Positions 1 to 10,738 of a stretch of DNA of 64,000 bases are shown here, in pieces. Within the stretch, counting starts at the first letter, position 1, and every line of letters begins with the position of its first letter. A program made the position numbers and the translations under genes. The notes below the pieces were generated by a model. The model made no database searches. It was not told the DNA's origin and worked only from the letters and a program-made list of their open reading frames with translations. Location of the stretch: NCBI GenBank assembly GCA_963830775.1, contig CAWHNT010000032.1:248001-312000 (forward strand), read 5' to 3'. This DNA is from CAWHNT01 sp963830775. GTDB taxonomy: Bacteria; Pseudomonadota; Alphaproteobacteria; Geminicoccales; Geminicoccaceae.

Positions 1-215
1 GCTTCCATGCTGGCCACGCGCTCCGCCTCCATGAGCTCGACGGGCAGGTAGACGGCGCCGGTGCCCTCCCACATCGTGGGCACGAATGGTGGCGGCACCA
101 CATGCATGCCCATCAGCGCTGCATCGAAGCGCCGCGCCAGGCTGCGCGCGGCCGTCAGCCGCTGCTCGACCGGCTCGTTGGCGCAGAGATCGACCAGGAT
201 CGTGCGGTAGCTCAT
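1..215 (-). CDS. Universal stress protein family, N-terminal part only
   Basis: The ATG at 215-213 opens a frame beginning MSYRTILVDLCANEP, and the frame runs off the window start, so only about 71 residues are visible. The hydrophobic first strand ending in D, then a helix with a small-residue LAARFDA-like stretch and a GMHVVPPP strand, is the usual UspA N-terminal nucleotide-binding fold. Such proteins are soluble stress factors. The C-terminal glycine-rich ATP motif lies outside the window, so ATP binding cannot be judged. Confidence 0.7.
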   Translation of the reverse strand, partial: MSYRTILVDLCANEPVEQRLTAARSLARRFDAALMGMHVVPPPFVPTMWEGTGAVYLPVELMEAERVASME

Positions 216-299
216 CGTTCGGCTCCCAAGGGCACGGCGGAAGCCTCGCACGCTTCGCCCATCCCTTTGTTGATCCAGGTCAACGGCGGGACGGCGAGC

Positions 300-1038
300 T
301 CAGCGCTTCCGCCGCTCGAGGTCGGCCATGAGCTCGATCTGCACCTGCTGGATCTCGGTCAGCCGCTCCCACTGCTCGCGCAGGAGGTGGTCCAGCTTCT
401 CGTGCAGGAGCCGGATTCTCGAGCTCGGCCTTGAGGTTGACGAGATAGTCGTTCTGCGCCCGGCCCCGGTCGCGGGCCTCCTGGCGCTTCTGGCTCATCA
501 TGATGATCGGCGCCTGCACGGCGGCGAGGCAGGAGAGGATGAGGTTGAGGAGGATATAGGGGAAGGGATCGAAGGCACGGGTGGCGAGGAGGGCCGTGTT
601 CAGCGCCATCCAGGCGAGGAGCAGGACCGCGAACATGCTGATGAACATCCAGCTGCCGCCGAAGCTGGCGACCCTGTCGGCCAGCCTCTCCCCCAGGCTG
701 CGGTCCTTGGCGAACTCGGCGTCGGCATTGGTCGACAGGGTCTCGTGCCGGGCGATCCGCTCGACGATCGAGCGCTCCAGCCGGTCGACGTCGCCCAGCT
801 CCTGCCGCAGCAGGTCCTGCACGTAGTCGGCCCGGAAGTGGGCGAGGTCGGCATGGCAGATGAAGCTCTCCGCCGACCAGCCGGGCACGCGCAGGGCGAT
901 CTGCTGGGCGAGCTGCGGCCGCAGGATGCTGGCCGGCACCAGGTCCGAGAGCCGCTTCGAGCGCTTGCACACGGCACATTCCGCGTGCCGGCCGGGACCG
1001 CGTGCCGGACCCGCCTCCACCTTGCTCACATCGGTCAT
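300..1038 (-). CDS. DUF1003 family membrane protein (one frame break)
   Basis: About 246 residues. An N-terminal CxxC (Cys21, Cys24) is followed by a soluble region, two membrane helices near residues 128-152 and 159-181, the DUF1003 hallmark PIIMMSQKRQ, and a charged C-terminal helix. After NLKAELE an extra base near 416 breaks the frame. Continuing in the next frame gives a normal family C-terminus ending at the TGA at 302-300. The start is the ATG at 1038, although the frame is open further upstream. The family occurs in many bacteria and its function is unknown; DUF1003 proteins are inner-membrane proteins. The break is probably a sequencing indel. Confidence 0.8.
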
Positions 1039-1164
1039 CCCTGCTGCCTCCTGTCGGGCTCGGCTCGGGCAGCCCTTGACCTGGCGCAAGGCAGGCCCGG
1101 AACTGGCCGCACATAAGGACCGACTGTGCTGGCGGCACCGCCGGCCGCTGGCGAGGTGTGCCTG

Positions 1165-1998
1165 ATGCTGCCCGAGACTCTGATCGATGCCTACAGCCCG
1201 CAGCAGATCGCCCTGCGGGTCGAGCAGGCCGGCGTCGCCAAGGCCCGGCTGCCGCCCTTGCAGACGGTCACGCTGGGCATCCTGGCCGGCGCCTTCATCG
1301 CCTTCGGCGCCATGTACTCCACCCTCGTCCTGACCGACCACGGCCTCGGCTTCGGCCCCTCGCGCCTGCTGGCCGGGCTGGCCTTCTCCCTGGGCCTCGT
1401 CCTCGTCATCCTGGCCGGTGCCGAGCTTTTCACCGGCAACACGCTGATCGTGATGGCCTGGGTCGACGGCCGGGTCAGCCTGCCCGAGCTCGCCCGCAAC
1501 TGGTCCCTCGTCTACGCCGCGAACTTCGTAGGAGCCGTCGGTGCCGCCGCCCTGGTCGTTCTGGCCGACGGGCTCTCCCTTGCCGACGGCCGGGTGGGCG
1601 AGACCGCCGCCGGCATCGCGCGCGCCAAGGTGGCGCTGGGCTGGGGCACCGGGTTCTTCCGCGGCATCCTCTGCAACGCGCTCGTCTGCCTCGCGGTCTG
1701 GCTGAGCTTCGCCGCGCGCGACGTCGCCGGGAAGATCCTGGCCATCACCTTCCCGATCTCGGCCTTCGTCGCCCTCGGCTTCGAGCACTCGATCGCCAAC
1801 ATGTACCTGATCGCCGTGGCCCTGATGAGCGGTGCCGAGGGCGTCACGATGGGCGGGCTCGTGCGCAACCTGCTCCCGGTCACCGCCGGCAACATCGTCG
1901 GCGGCGGCCTCTTCGTCGCCGGGGTCTACTGGCTCTGCTACCGCTACCGGCTGCCCGAGCAGGCTCCAGGCCCGCAGCCGGCGCGGACGCCGCCATGA
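1165..1998 (+). CDS. Formate/nitrite transporter (FNT) family channel
   Basis: 277 residues with six hydrophobic helices. The sequence shows FNT landmarks: AELFTGNTL at the end of the second helix pair, a RGILCNALVCLAVW segment, and FEHSIANMY near the end. FNT pentamers conduct small monovalent anions such as formate, nitrite or hydrosulfide through the inner membrane; the substrate cannot be told from sequence. I chose the ATG at 1165 rather than one 13 codons upstream because it fits the family N-terminus. It overlaps the next gene by ATGA, so the two are translationally coupled. Confidence 0.88.
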   Translation: MLPETLIDAYSPQQIALRVEQAGVAKARLPPLQTVTLGILAGAFIAFGAMYSTLVLTDHGLGFGPSRLLAGLAFSLGLVLVILAGAELFTGNTLIVMAWVDGRVSLPELARNWSLVYAANFVGAVGAAALVVLADGLSLADGRVGETAAGIARAKVALGWGTGFFRGILCNALVCLAVWLSFAARDVAGKILAITFPISAFVALGFEHSIANMYLIAVALMSGAEGVTMGGLVRNLLPVTAGNIVGGGLFVAGVYWLCYRYRLPEQAPGPQPARTPP

Positions 1999-2730
1999 GC
2001 AGGCTCGAGCATCTCCACGACAGCGCCTCGATCCGGCGCCGGCTCGCCGCCGGCCCCCACGTCAGCTACCTGCGCGATCTCGTCTATGGCGGCATCGACG
2101 GTGCGATCACCACCCTGGCCGTGGTGGCAGGTGCCATGGGGGCCGACCTCTCGGCCCGTGTCGTCCTGATCATGGGCATGGCCAACCTGGTGGGCGACGG
2201 GTTCTCGATGGCCGCCGCCAACTTCAGCGGCACCCGCGCCGAGGTCGACGAGTATGCCCGCCTGCGCGCCATGGAGGAGCGCCACCTCGACCTGGTGCCG
2301 GAAGGCGAGCGCGAGGAGGTGCGCCAGATCTACCGCCGCAAGGGCTTCGAGGCCGGCGACCTCGAGCGCGCCGTCGCCGTCGTCACCGCCGACCGCGCCC
2401 GCTGGATCGACGCCATGATGACCGAGGAGCATGGGCAACCGGCGGTGCTGCGCACGCCCTGGAAGGCAGCGCTCGGCACCTTCGCCGCCTTCCTGCTCTG
2501 CGGCTCGATCCCGCTTTTGCCGTTCGCCGCGGGCCTTCCCGGCAGCTCCTCCCTGGCCCTCGGTGCCACGGCCCTGGTCTTCTTCGGCATCGGCTCGGCC
2601 AAGAGCCGCTGGTCGGTGACGAGCTGGTGGCGCTCGGGGTCTGGAGACGCTGGCGATCGGCCTCGCCGCCGCCGGCCTCGCCTTCGCGGTCGGCTATGGC
2701 CTGGCGGCCATGGCCGATCCCGGTCCCTGA
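1995..2730 (+). CDS. VIT1/CCC1-type transporter (iron/manganese family), one frame break
   Basis: About 245 residues beginning MSRLEHLHD. The first helix holds YGGIDGAITTLAVVAG and the second holds NLVGDGFSMAAANF, the two helices that form the metal path in VIT proteins. They are followed by a charged cytoplasmic domain rich in Glu and Arg (about residues 80-150) and three C-terminal helices. An extra G near 2638 breaks the frame; the next frame completes the last helix and stops at 2728-2730. VIT/CCC1 proteins export Fe2+ or Mn2+ from the cytoplasm. It overlaps the FNT gene by 4 bases and its 3' end overlaps the convergent ATPase. Confidence 0.82.
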
Positions 2731-5433
2731 CGGGAGGAGACGGCAAGCCGCCGGCGGACGAGCTTCTCGATCTCCAGGATCGCCAGGAGCGCCGCGCCCA
2801 CGCCGATGATCGCCAGCCCGTCCAGGAAGGCCAGCGGCCGGGTCGCGAACAGCACGTGCATGAAGGGCGCGTAGGTGAGGACGAGCTGGAGCATGATGAC
2901 CAGCCCGACGGTGATCAGCACGGCGGGAGTACCCAGCACGCCCTGCACCGTGACCGAGGTCAGGTGCAGGAAGCGGACGCTGAAGAGGTAGGCGATCTCG
3001 AGCACGACGATGGTGTTCACGGCGATGGTGCGCGCCTCCTCCAAGGACAGCCCGCGCCGCATGGCCCAGGCGAACATGCCGAAGGTGCCGATCACGATCA
3101 GGGCCGAGACCAGCCCGACGCGCCAGAGCACGAAGCCGGAGACCAGGGGTGCCTTCGCGGCACGGGGCGGGCGGCTGCATCGAATCGGGCTCGGCGGGCT
3201 CGAAGGCCAGCGCCAGCCCCAGCGTCACCGCCGTGACCATGTTGATCCACAGGATCTGGACCGGCGTGATCGGCAGGGTCAGCCCCAGGAGGATCGCCAT
3301 GATGATCGCGAACGCCTCGCCGATATTGGTCGGCAGGGACCAGGCGATCACCTTCTGCAGGTTGTCGTAGACCGTCCGGCCTTCCTTCACCGCGGCCACG
3401 ATCGAGGCGAAGTTGTCGTCGGCCAGGACCATGCCGGCGGCCTCCTTCGCGGCCTCGGTCCCCTTGCGGCCCATGGCGATCCCGATATCCGCCCGCTTCA
3501 GCGCCGGCGCGTCGTTGACCCCGTCGCCGGTCATGGCGACGACCGCACCCTCCGCCTGCAGGGCCTGGACGAGGCGCAGCTTGTGCTCCGGGCTGGTGCG
3601 CGCGAACACCGTGGCCTCGCGCGCCACCTGCCGCAGCGCCGTGTCGTCGACCCCGTCGAGCTCCGCACCCGTGACCACCACAGGCGCCTCGGCCAGCCCG
3701 AGCTGCACCGCGATCGCGCGCGCGGTGGCGGCATGGTCGCCGGTGATCATCTTCACCGCAATGCCGGCAGCCCGGCAGTCGCGCACGGCCGCCATCGCCT
3801 CCTCGCGCGGCGGGTCGATGAGCCCCAGCAGGCCCAGGAGCACCAGCCCGCCCTCGACATCGGCGAAGGTGAGCTCGCGCCTGCCGGCCGGCATCGGCCC
3901 GGTCGCCAGCGCCAGCACCCGCTGCCCCTCGGCCGCCAGGGCCTCGACCCGCCCGAGCCACAAGGCCGCGTCCAGCGGCTCCAGGCCACCGGAGCCGCGC
4001 TGGTGCGCGCACATCGCGACCACGCGCTCGGGCGCACCCTTGACGCAGACGAAGGCGCTCCCGCTCTCATGGTCGTGGTGCAGCGTCGCCATGAAGCGGT
4101 GCACGGCGTCGAACGGGATCGCGTCGTCGCGCGGCAGCTCGCCCGTCAGCGCCGCAGGCTCGTGGCCGGCCTTGATCGCGAACGAGAGGAGCGCCCCCTC
4201 CATCGGGTCGCCGTCGACGACCCAGGCGTCCCCGCTCCGCCGCAGGGCCGCGTCGCTGCACAACGCAGCGGCACGGCCGAGCTCGCGCAGGACCGGCTGC
4301 GAGGCGGGATCGACCTCCTCCGCGCCGAGCCGGATGGCGCCGACCGGCTCGTAGCCCGATCCGGTCACCGCGAAGTCGCCGGCCGCCGTCACAGCCGCGC
4401 GCACCGTCATCTCGTTGCGCGTCAGGGTGCCCGTCTTGTCCGAGCAGATGACCGAGACCGAGCCCAGGGTCTCGACCGCGGGCAGGCGCCGGATGATGGC
4501 GTGGCGGGCCGCCATCCGCCGCACGCCGATCGCCAGCGTGATGGTGAGCACGGCCGGCAGGCCCTCGGGGATCGCGGCCACGGCAATGCCGACCACGGCC
4601 ATGAAGGCGTCCGCCAGCGAGTAGGAGCGGACGAAGACGGCGAAGGCCAGGATCAGCGCTGCCGCCACGAAGATCACCGCCGTGAGCCGGCGGCCGAACT
4701 CGTTCATCTGCCGCACGAGCGGGGTGGTCAGCGTCTCCACCGTCCCCAGCAGCGTGCTGATGCGGCCGAGCTCGGTGCCGCTGCCGGTGGCGACCACCAC
4801 GCCCGCCCCCTGACCCGCCGCGACCAGCGTGCCCGAGAACGCCATCGAGCTGCGATCGCCCAGCGGCACCTCGGCCGCCACCGGCAGGGCCGACTTCTCG
4901 GCCGCGACCGATTCCCCGGTCAGCACGGCCTCGTCGACCCGCAGGCTCCGCGCCCGCACCAGACGCAGGTCGGCCGGCACCCGGTCGCCGGCCTCGAGCA
5001 GCACGAGGTCGCCCGGCACCAGCGTCTCCGCCTCCAGCGTGAGCCGCCGCCCGCCGCGGACCAGCGAGGCCATCGGCGTGAGCATGCTGCGGATCGCATC
5101 CAGCGCACTCTCGGCCCGCCCCTCCTGGACGAAGCCGATGACGGCGTTGAGCACCACCACACCCAGGATCACCGCCGTGTCCGTGAGGTGCCCGAGGAGC
5201 GCCGTCACCGCGGCCGAGCCCAAGAGCGCGTAGATCAGGACGTTGTTGAACTGGGCGAGCAAGCGCAGCAGCGGGCTGCGCGGCTTGGCCGCCGGCAGGC
5301 GGTTGGCCCCGTGCCGCACTAGGCGCGCTCGCGCTTCCTCTTCCGTCAGACCCTCGGGCCCGGTCGAAAGTGCCCCCTGCACCTCGTCGGCCGACAGCGC
5401 ATGCCAGGCCGTGACCTCATCCCGATCAGCCAC
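2694..5433 (-). CDS. P2-type cation-transporting ATPase (one frame break)
   Basis: About 913 residues. Order: N-terminal cation-ATPase domain (about 1-70), two helices, actuator domain with TGES, two helices with PEGLP in M4, the phosphorylated Asp in DKTGTLT, nucleotide domain, hinge GDGVNDAPALK, and C-terminal helices. A break near 3165 shifts the frame; the rest of the membrane domain continues to the TAG at 2696-2694. The GTG at 5433 overlaps the stop of the upstream aminotransferase. PEGLP places it near Ca2+ pumps, but the M6 motif reads NMVTAV where SERCA has NLVTDG, so a classical Ca2+ site residue is Ala and the ion is uncertain. Confidence 0.85.
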
Positions 5434-6610
5434 CGGCAGCGTTGCCTCCGGCCGACGCCAGCTGTTCCAGCGCCGCCTGCACGCCGCCCGGCCGGAACGG
5501 CACGCCGGCCACGCTGAGGCCGACCTCCACCGCCCCCAGCGTGCCCGCCAGCATCGGCTCGTTGAAGGAGCCAAGATGGCCGATGCGGAAGACGCGGCCC
5601 TTGAGCTTGCCGAGCCCGTTGCCGAGCGAGGTGTCGCAGCGTTCCAGGATCACGCGCCGCAGCTCGTCCGCGTCGTGACCCTCCGGCACCCGGACGGCGG
5701 TGAGCGAGCTGCTGTGCTCGCGCGGATCGGCGCACTGGATCTCCAGACCCCAGGCCTCGACCGCCGCCCGCGTGGCCGCCGCCAGCCGGTCGTGGCGCGC
5801 GAACACGGCCGGCAGCCCCTCCTCCTCGACCAGCATGGCGATCGCCTCGCGCAGGCCGTAGAGCAGGTTGGTGGCGGGCGTGTAGGGGAAGTAGCCGCCC
5901 TGGTTGGCGGCCAGCATCGTGCCCCAGTCCCAGTAGGAGCGCGGCAGCCGTGCCGTCCGATGCGCCACCAGCGCCTTCTCGCTGATGCCGTTGAACGACA
6001 GTCCCGGCGGCAGCATCAGCCCTTTCTGCGAGCCCGCCACCGTCACGTCCACGCCCCACTCGTCCTGCCGGTAGTCGATCGAGGCCAGGGACGAGATGGT
6101 GTCGACCATGAAGAGGGCCGGATGGCCGGCCCGGTCGATCGCCCGCCGCAGCTCGGCGATCCGGCTCGCCACCCCGGTCGAGGTCTCGTTGTGGACGACG
6201 CAGACAGCTTTTATTGACCGTGCCCGGTCCTGGTTCAGCTTTTCTTCGAGCGCTTCGGGCTCGGCACCTCGTCGCCAGTCGCCGGGGACCAGCTCGGCTT
6301 CCAGGCCCAGACGGCCCGCCAGCTCGTGCCACAGGGTGGCGAACTGGCCGGTCTCGAACATCAGCACCCGGTCGCCGGGCGAGAGCGTGTTGACCAGCGC
6401 CGCCTCCCAGGCCCCGGTCCCCGACGCGGGATAGATCACCACCGGCCCGGCCGTGCCGAAGATCGGCTTCAGCCCGTCCAGCACCTGGCGTCCGAGCCGC
6501 CCGAACTCCGGCCCCCGATGGTCCATGGTGGGTGCTGCGATGGCACGCAGGATCCGGTCGGGCACATTGGTCGGACCAGGAATCTGCAGAAAATGACGTC
6601 CGCCCGGCAT
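5426..6610 (-). CDS. Class V aminotransferase, serine-glyoxylate / alanine-glyoxylate type
   Basis: 394 residues from the ATG at 6610 (MPGGRHFLQIPGPTNVP), the normal start for this family; an ATG 19 codons upstream is possible. QIPGPTNVPDRIL, FMVDTISSL and the PLP-lysine segment VAGSQKGLMLPPG are all present. Enzymes of this group make glycine from glyoxylate using serine or alanine, in the serine cycle or glycolate salvage. It sits back to back with a 2-hydroxyacid dehydrogenase and a glyA gene lies at 32 kb, consistent with C2/C1 metabolism (inference). Its stop overlaps the start of the ATPase gene. Confidence 0.88.
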   Translation of the reverse strand: MPGGRHFLQIPGPTNVPDRILRAIAAPTMDHRGPEFGRLGRQVLDGLKPIFGTAGPVVIYPASGTGAWEAALVNTLSPGDRVLMFETGQFATLWHELAGRLGLEAELVPGDWRRGAEPEALEEKLNQDRARSIKAVCVVHNETSTGVASRIAELRRAIDRAGHPALFMVDTISSLASIDYRQDEWGVDVTVAGSQKGLMLPPGLSFNGISEKALVAHRTARLPRSYWDWGTMLAANQGGYFPYTPATNLLYGLREAIAMLVEEEGLPAVFARHDRLAAATRAAVEAWGLEIQCADPREHSSSLTAVRVPEGHDADELRRVILERCDTSLGNGLGKLKGRVFRIGHLGSFNEPMLAGTLGAVEVGLSVAGVPFRPGGVQAALEQLASAGGNAAGG

Positions 6611-6689
6611 GGCCCTCTCCCCGATCCCAAAGGCGGGCCATCTTGCCTCCGGAGCCGCGCGATGCAAGGTCCGCTCCGGGGAGGTGACG

Positions 6690-9582
6690 ATGGCAACCGT
6701 GACCGTGCATCGCGGGCCTGAGGCCGAGAGCGGCCTGGCCCAGCGCCTGCGCCGCGAGATCGAGGGCGAGGTCCTGTTCGACGCCTTCAGCCGTGGCCGC
6801 TACAGCACCGACGCCTCGATCTACCAGATCGAGCCCCTGGGCGTGGTCATCCCCGCGACCAGCCAGGGCATCGCCGCCGCGATCGCGATCGCACGCGAAG
6901 AGGGCGTCCCGGTCCTCCCGCGCGGCGGCGGCACCTCGCAATGCGGGCAGACCGTCAACCGCGCCGTCGTCGTCGACACCAGCCGCCACCTCAACCGCGT
7001 GCTGGAGATCGACCCCGCCGCGCGCAAGGTCCGGGTCGAGCCCGGCATCGTCCTCAACGACCTCAACAAGGCCCTGAAGCCGCACGGCCTGTTCTTCCCG
7101 GTCGACCCCTCGACCGCCAGCCGCGCCACCCTGGGCGGCATGGCCGCCAACAACTCCTGCGGCTCGCGCTCGCTCCGCTACGGCCAGATGGTCGACCACG
7201 TCACCGGCATCGACGCCATCCTGGCCGACGGCACCAGCCAGCGCTTCGGCTGGGTCCCCGGCAACCCGGACGGCGAGACCCTCGATCCCCGCTATCTCGA
7301 TCTCGTCCAGCGGATGCGCGCCCTGGCCACCCGCGAGGCCGACGAGATCGGCCTGCGCTTCCCGCACGTCCTGCGCCAGGTCGCCGGCTACAACATCACG
7401 ACCATCGATCCAGCCGGCCACAACATGGCGAAGCTGCTTGTGGGCTCCGAGGGCACCCTCGCCTTCTTCACCGCCCTCGAGCTCAACCTCGAGCCGCTGC
7501 CCGCCCACAAGGTCGTGGGCGTGTGCCACTTCCCCACCTTCTACGCCGCCATGGACGCGACCCGGCACATCGTGGCCCTGGGCCCCTCCGCGGTCGAGGT
7601 CGTGGACAGCACGCTCCTGGCGCTTGCCCGCGACATCCCGATCTTCCGGCCCGCCCTGGAGACCTTCGTCCGCGGCACGCCCGACGCCCTCCTCCTGGTC
7701 GAGTTCGCGGGCGACGAGCTGGACGATCAGCTCCAGGGCCTGCGCCGGCTGGGCGAGCTGATGGCCGATCTCGGCTACCCCGACGCCGTGGTCGAGGCCG
7801 TCGACCCGGCGATGCAGCGCCGGATCTGGGAGCTGCGCGAGGCCGGGCTCAACATCATGATGTCGATGAAGGGCGACGGTAAGCCCGTCTCCTTCATCGA
7901 GGACTGTGCGGTCCGGCTGGAGGACCTGGCCGAGTTCACCGACCGCCTCACCCGCCTCTTCGCCCGCCACGGCACCCGCGGCACTTGGTACGCGCACGCC
8001 TCGGTGGGCTGCCTGCACGTGCGCCCCATCCTCAACCTCAAGGACGAAGGCGACGTCCGCAAGATGCGCAGCATCGCGGAGGAAGCCTTCGCCATCGTCC
8101 GCGAGTACAAGGGCACCCACTCGGGCGAGCATGGCGACGGCATCGTCCGCTCCGAGTTCCACGAGGCCATGCTGGGCCCACGCATCGTCCGCGCCTTCGA
8201 GGAGGTGAAGGACAGCTTCGACCCCGCCGGCCTCTTCAACCCCGGCCGGATCGTGCGCCCCCCGCGCATGGACGACCGCAGCCTCTTCCGCTACCGGCCC
8301 GGCTATCAGCCGCTCCCGCTCGCCACCGCCCTCGACTGGTCCGCCTGGGGCGGGCTCACCGGGGCGGTCGAGATGTGCAACAACAACGGCGCCTGCCGGA
8401 AGGCCGACCCCGGCGTGATGTGCCCCTCCTACCGGGTCACCGCCGACGAGCAGCACGTCACCCGCGGCCGCGCCAACACGCTCCGCCTCGCCCTCACGGG
8501 CCAGCTCGGCCCGGACGCCTTCACCTCAGACGCCATGATGGAGACGCTGGAGCTCTGCGTGAGCTGCAAGGCCTGCCGCCGCGAATGCCCCACCGGCGTC
8601 GACATGGCGCGGATGAAGATCGAGTTCCTGCACCACTACCGCCAGCGCCACGGGCTGCGCCCGAAGGACCGGCTGGTCGCCTACCTGCCCCGCCTGGCAC
8701 CCCAGGCCGCCCGCATGGCCGGCCTCGCCAACCTGCGCGAAACCGTGCCGGGCATGCGCCGCGCCGGCGAGCGCCTCTTCGGCCTCAGCGCCCGCCGCTC
8801 CCTCCCCCGCTGGCGCCGCGACGTCTTCCGGCCAGTCCGAAGCTGCTCCGACGGACCAGCCCGACCTCGTCCTCCTGCCGGACACCTTCACGACCTACTT
8901 CGAGCCCGAGAACGCCCGCGCCGCCCTGCGCGTCCTCGAGGCCGCCGGCTACCGCGTGACCGTGCCCGTCCCCCCGGACGGCCGCCCCTTGTGCTGCGGC
9001 CGCACCTTCCTCGCCGCCGGCCTCGTCGACGAGGCCCGCAACGAAGCCCGGCGCGTCCTCGACACGCTGGCCCCCTATGTCGAGCGCGGCCTGCCGGTGG
9101 TCGGGCTCGAGCCGGCCTGTCTCCTCACCTTGCGCGACGAGTTCCTGGCCATGCTCCCAGGCGAAAGCACTTCTGCGCTCGCCGAGCGCGCGGTTCTGTT
9201 GGAGGAGTTTCTGGCGACGGCAGCCAAGCCCCTGCCGCTGCGGCCGTCAGGCTGGCGGCGGGCGCTGGTCCATGGCCATTGTCACCAGAAGGCGTTCGGC
9301 GCCATGGGGGCAGTCGAGAAGACCCTGCGCCAGGTGCCAGGCCTGGAGGTGGGCGTCATCGAGTCCAGCTGCTGCGGCATGGCGGGTGCCTTCGGCTACG
9401 AAGCCCGCCACCACGAGGTCTCGATGCGCATGGCCGAGCGCGACCTGCTGCCTGCGGTGCGCGCAGCCGGCCCCGACACCGTCCTGGTCGCCGACGGTAC
9501 CAGCTGCCGCCACCAGATCCGCGACGGGGCCGGCCGCGAGGCCGTCCACGTCGCGCGCGTGCTGGAAGCAGCCCTCGCCTGA
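6690..9582 (+). CDS. FAD-linked 2-hydroxyacid dehydrogenase fused to Fe-S/CCG module (YdiJ/GlcD-GlcF type), one frame break
   Basis: About 964 residues. An FAD-binding PCMH domain (about 20-260, with PRGGGTSQCGQ and the GSEGTLAFFT segment) precedes the FAD-oxidase C domain with HSGEHGDGIVRSEF. Two cysteine groups follow, CNNNGACRK..MCPSY and CVSCKACRRECPTG, then two CCG domains (LCCGRTFLAAG; SSCCGMAGAFG). The frame breaks between about 8830 and 8853 and resumes at once. Fusions of this layout oxidise D-2-hydroxyacids such as D-2-hydroxyglutarate or glycolate and pass electrons to the membrane quinone pool; substrate is not determined here. GGGAGGTG upstream supports the ATG at 6690. Confidence 0.85.
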
Positions 9583-10127
9583 CTACTCGCGCCCGGCTTC
9601 CGCGTCGGCGGCGACGGTCATCGAGGGCGCCTCGACGTCATCGCCGACCTTGAAGCGGATCCACATGCCGGCAATGCCGTGGCCCGGGACGCCGCAGTAC
9701 CAGAGATAGTCGCCGGCCTTCTCGGCCGTGAAGGTGGCCTTGCCGCCGCTGTCCTTCACCGCCGTGCCCTCGATCGGGTGCTCGGTGTAGGCCTGCGGGA
9801 AGGCCGCGAGATCCGGGCCCGCCTCCTGCGGGTGCTCCATCTCGTCGTTCGGGTCGGCGATCACCACCAGGCTGTGGGTGACCTCCTCCTCCTTGTTGTG
9901 GAAGACGATGTCGACCGACCAGCCTATGGGCACGAGCACGGTGGCGTTGCCGGTGTGGTAGCCGTTGAAGTTCCAGTTGCTGTTGTTCTCATTGAAGGCG
10001 GCGACCACGTCGATCGCGGCCTTCTTGCCGGCCGGGTCGCTGGTGAGCCAGCTGGGCGTGTCCGCGTGCGGCAGGTCGCCGCCGTGACCAGGAGCGCTGC
10101 GGCGGCAAAGAGGGACCGGATGGCCAC
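9583..10127 (-). CDS. Sulfocyanin-like blue copper protein, exported (one frame break)
   Basis: About 180 residues. A GTG at 10127 starts a signal peptide (VAIRSLFAAAALLV), and a break near 10080 separates it from the mature part. The mature protein has the sulfocyanin pattern: NWNFNGYHTGN, GWSVDIVFHN, the copper His in VTHSLVVI, and CGVPGHGIAGMW supplying Cys, His and Met of a type 1 copper site. Such cupredoxins carry single electrons outside the cytoplasmic membrane. It is the last gene of the leftward PQQ-dehydrogenase group, so it may accept electrons from that enzyme (inference). Its stop abuts the stop of the preceding rightward gene. Confidence 0.8.
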
Positions 10128-10147
10128 TTCTGTCTCCCGGAACGAGT

Positions 10148-10615
10148 CTACTCGGTCCCGGTGACGCCGGTCATCAGCGGCACCGTGATCATGCCGCATC
10201 GTGGTGGTGTCCTCGGCATAGCCGACACGGAAGACGCCGTTGATCGCGTGCCGTCCGGGCTTGGTCGGCTGCACCGGGATGGCGAAGACGAGCTCGCCGT
10301 CGCGATAGTCGCCCAGCACCATCTTGCGCGGGAAGGTGACCCCCTTGTCCTCGGTCGTGAGGCGGCTCACCCGGTTGTTGTAGTGCTCCAGCACGCGCAG
10401 GCCCTGGTCGCGCAGGCGCAGCCTGGCTTGCAGGGTCGCCACCTCGCCGACCTTGGCCGAGACCTCGCTCACCTCCAGCGAGAAAGGCGAGTTCGGGTCG
10501 TTCAGCAGCGGAGCAGCCTTGGTCGGCAGCTAGGGTCGGCAATGGCTTCGCCGCCACACCGAGAACGACGGCCACTGCCGCTACGGCAGCGAGGTGGCGG
10601 GCACTTGTGCAACAT
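10148..10615 (-). CDS. Exported protein of unknown family in the PQQ-dehydrogenase group (three frame breaks)
   Basis: Joining frames across breaks near 10603, 10520 and 10195 gives about 155 residues. An N-terminal MLHK plus a hydrophobic Ala/Val stretch forms a signal peptide, followed by NDPNSPFSLEVSEVSAK, a helix-like LQARLRLRDQGLRVLEHY, then beta-rich segments (FPRKMVLGDYRDGELVF, GVFRVGYAEDTTTM) ending with TAG at 10150-10148. AAAGGAA precedes the ATG at 10615. I do not recognise the family. Its place between the dehydrogenase and the cupredoxin gene suggests a periplasmic accessory role (inference). Confidence 0.6.
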
Positions 10616-10738
10616 CGACTGCGTTCCTTTCAGCCTCGATCGAATGGTGCTGACGGAAAGGGCCGGGCGCGTTGCGCACGCCCGGCCTTCCCTCACATCG
10701 CCCGCCGGTCAGCGCCGGCGGGCGCATGGCCTCCGCCG

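Noticed and set aside
1039..1788. Upstream extension of the DUF1003 frame
   Set aside because: Antisense to the FNT gene and compositionally a shadow; the family N-terminus begins near the ATG at 1038.
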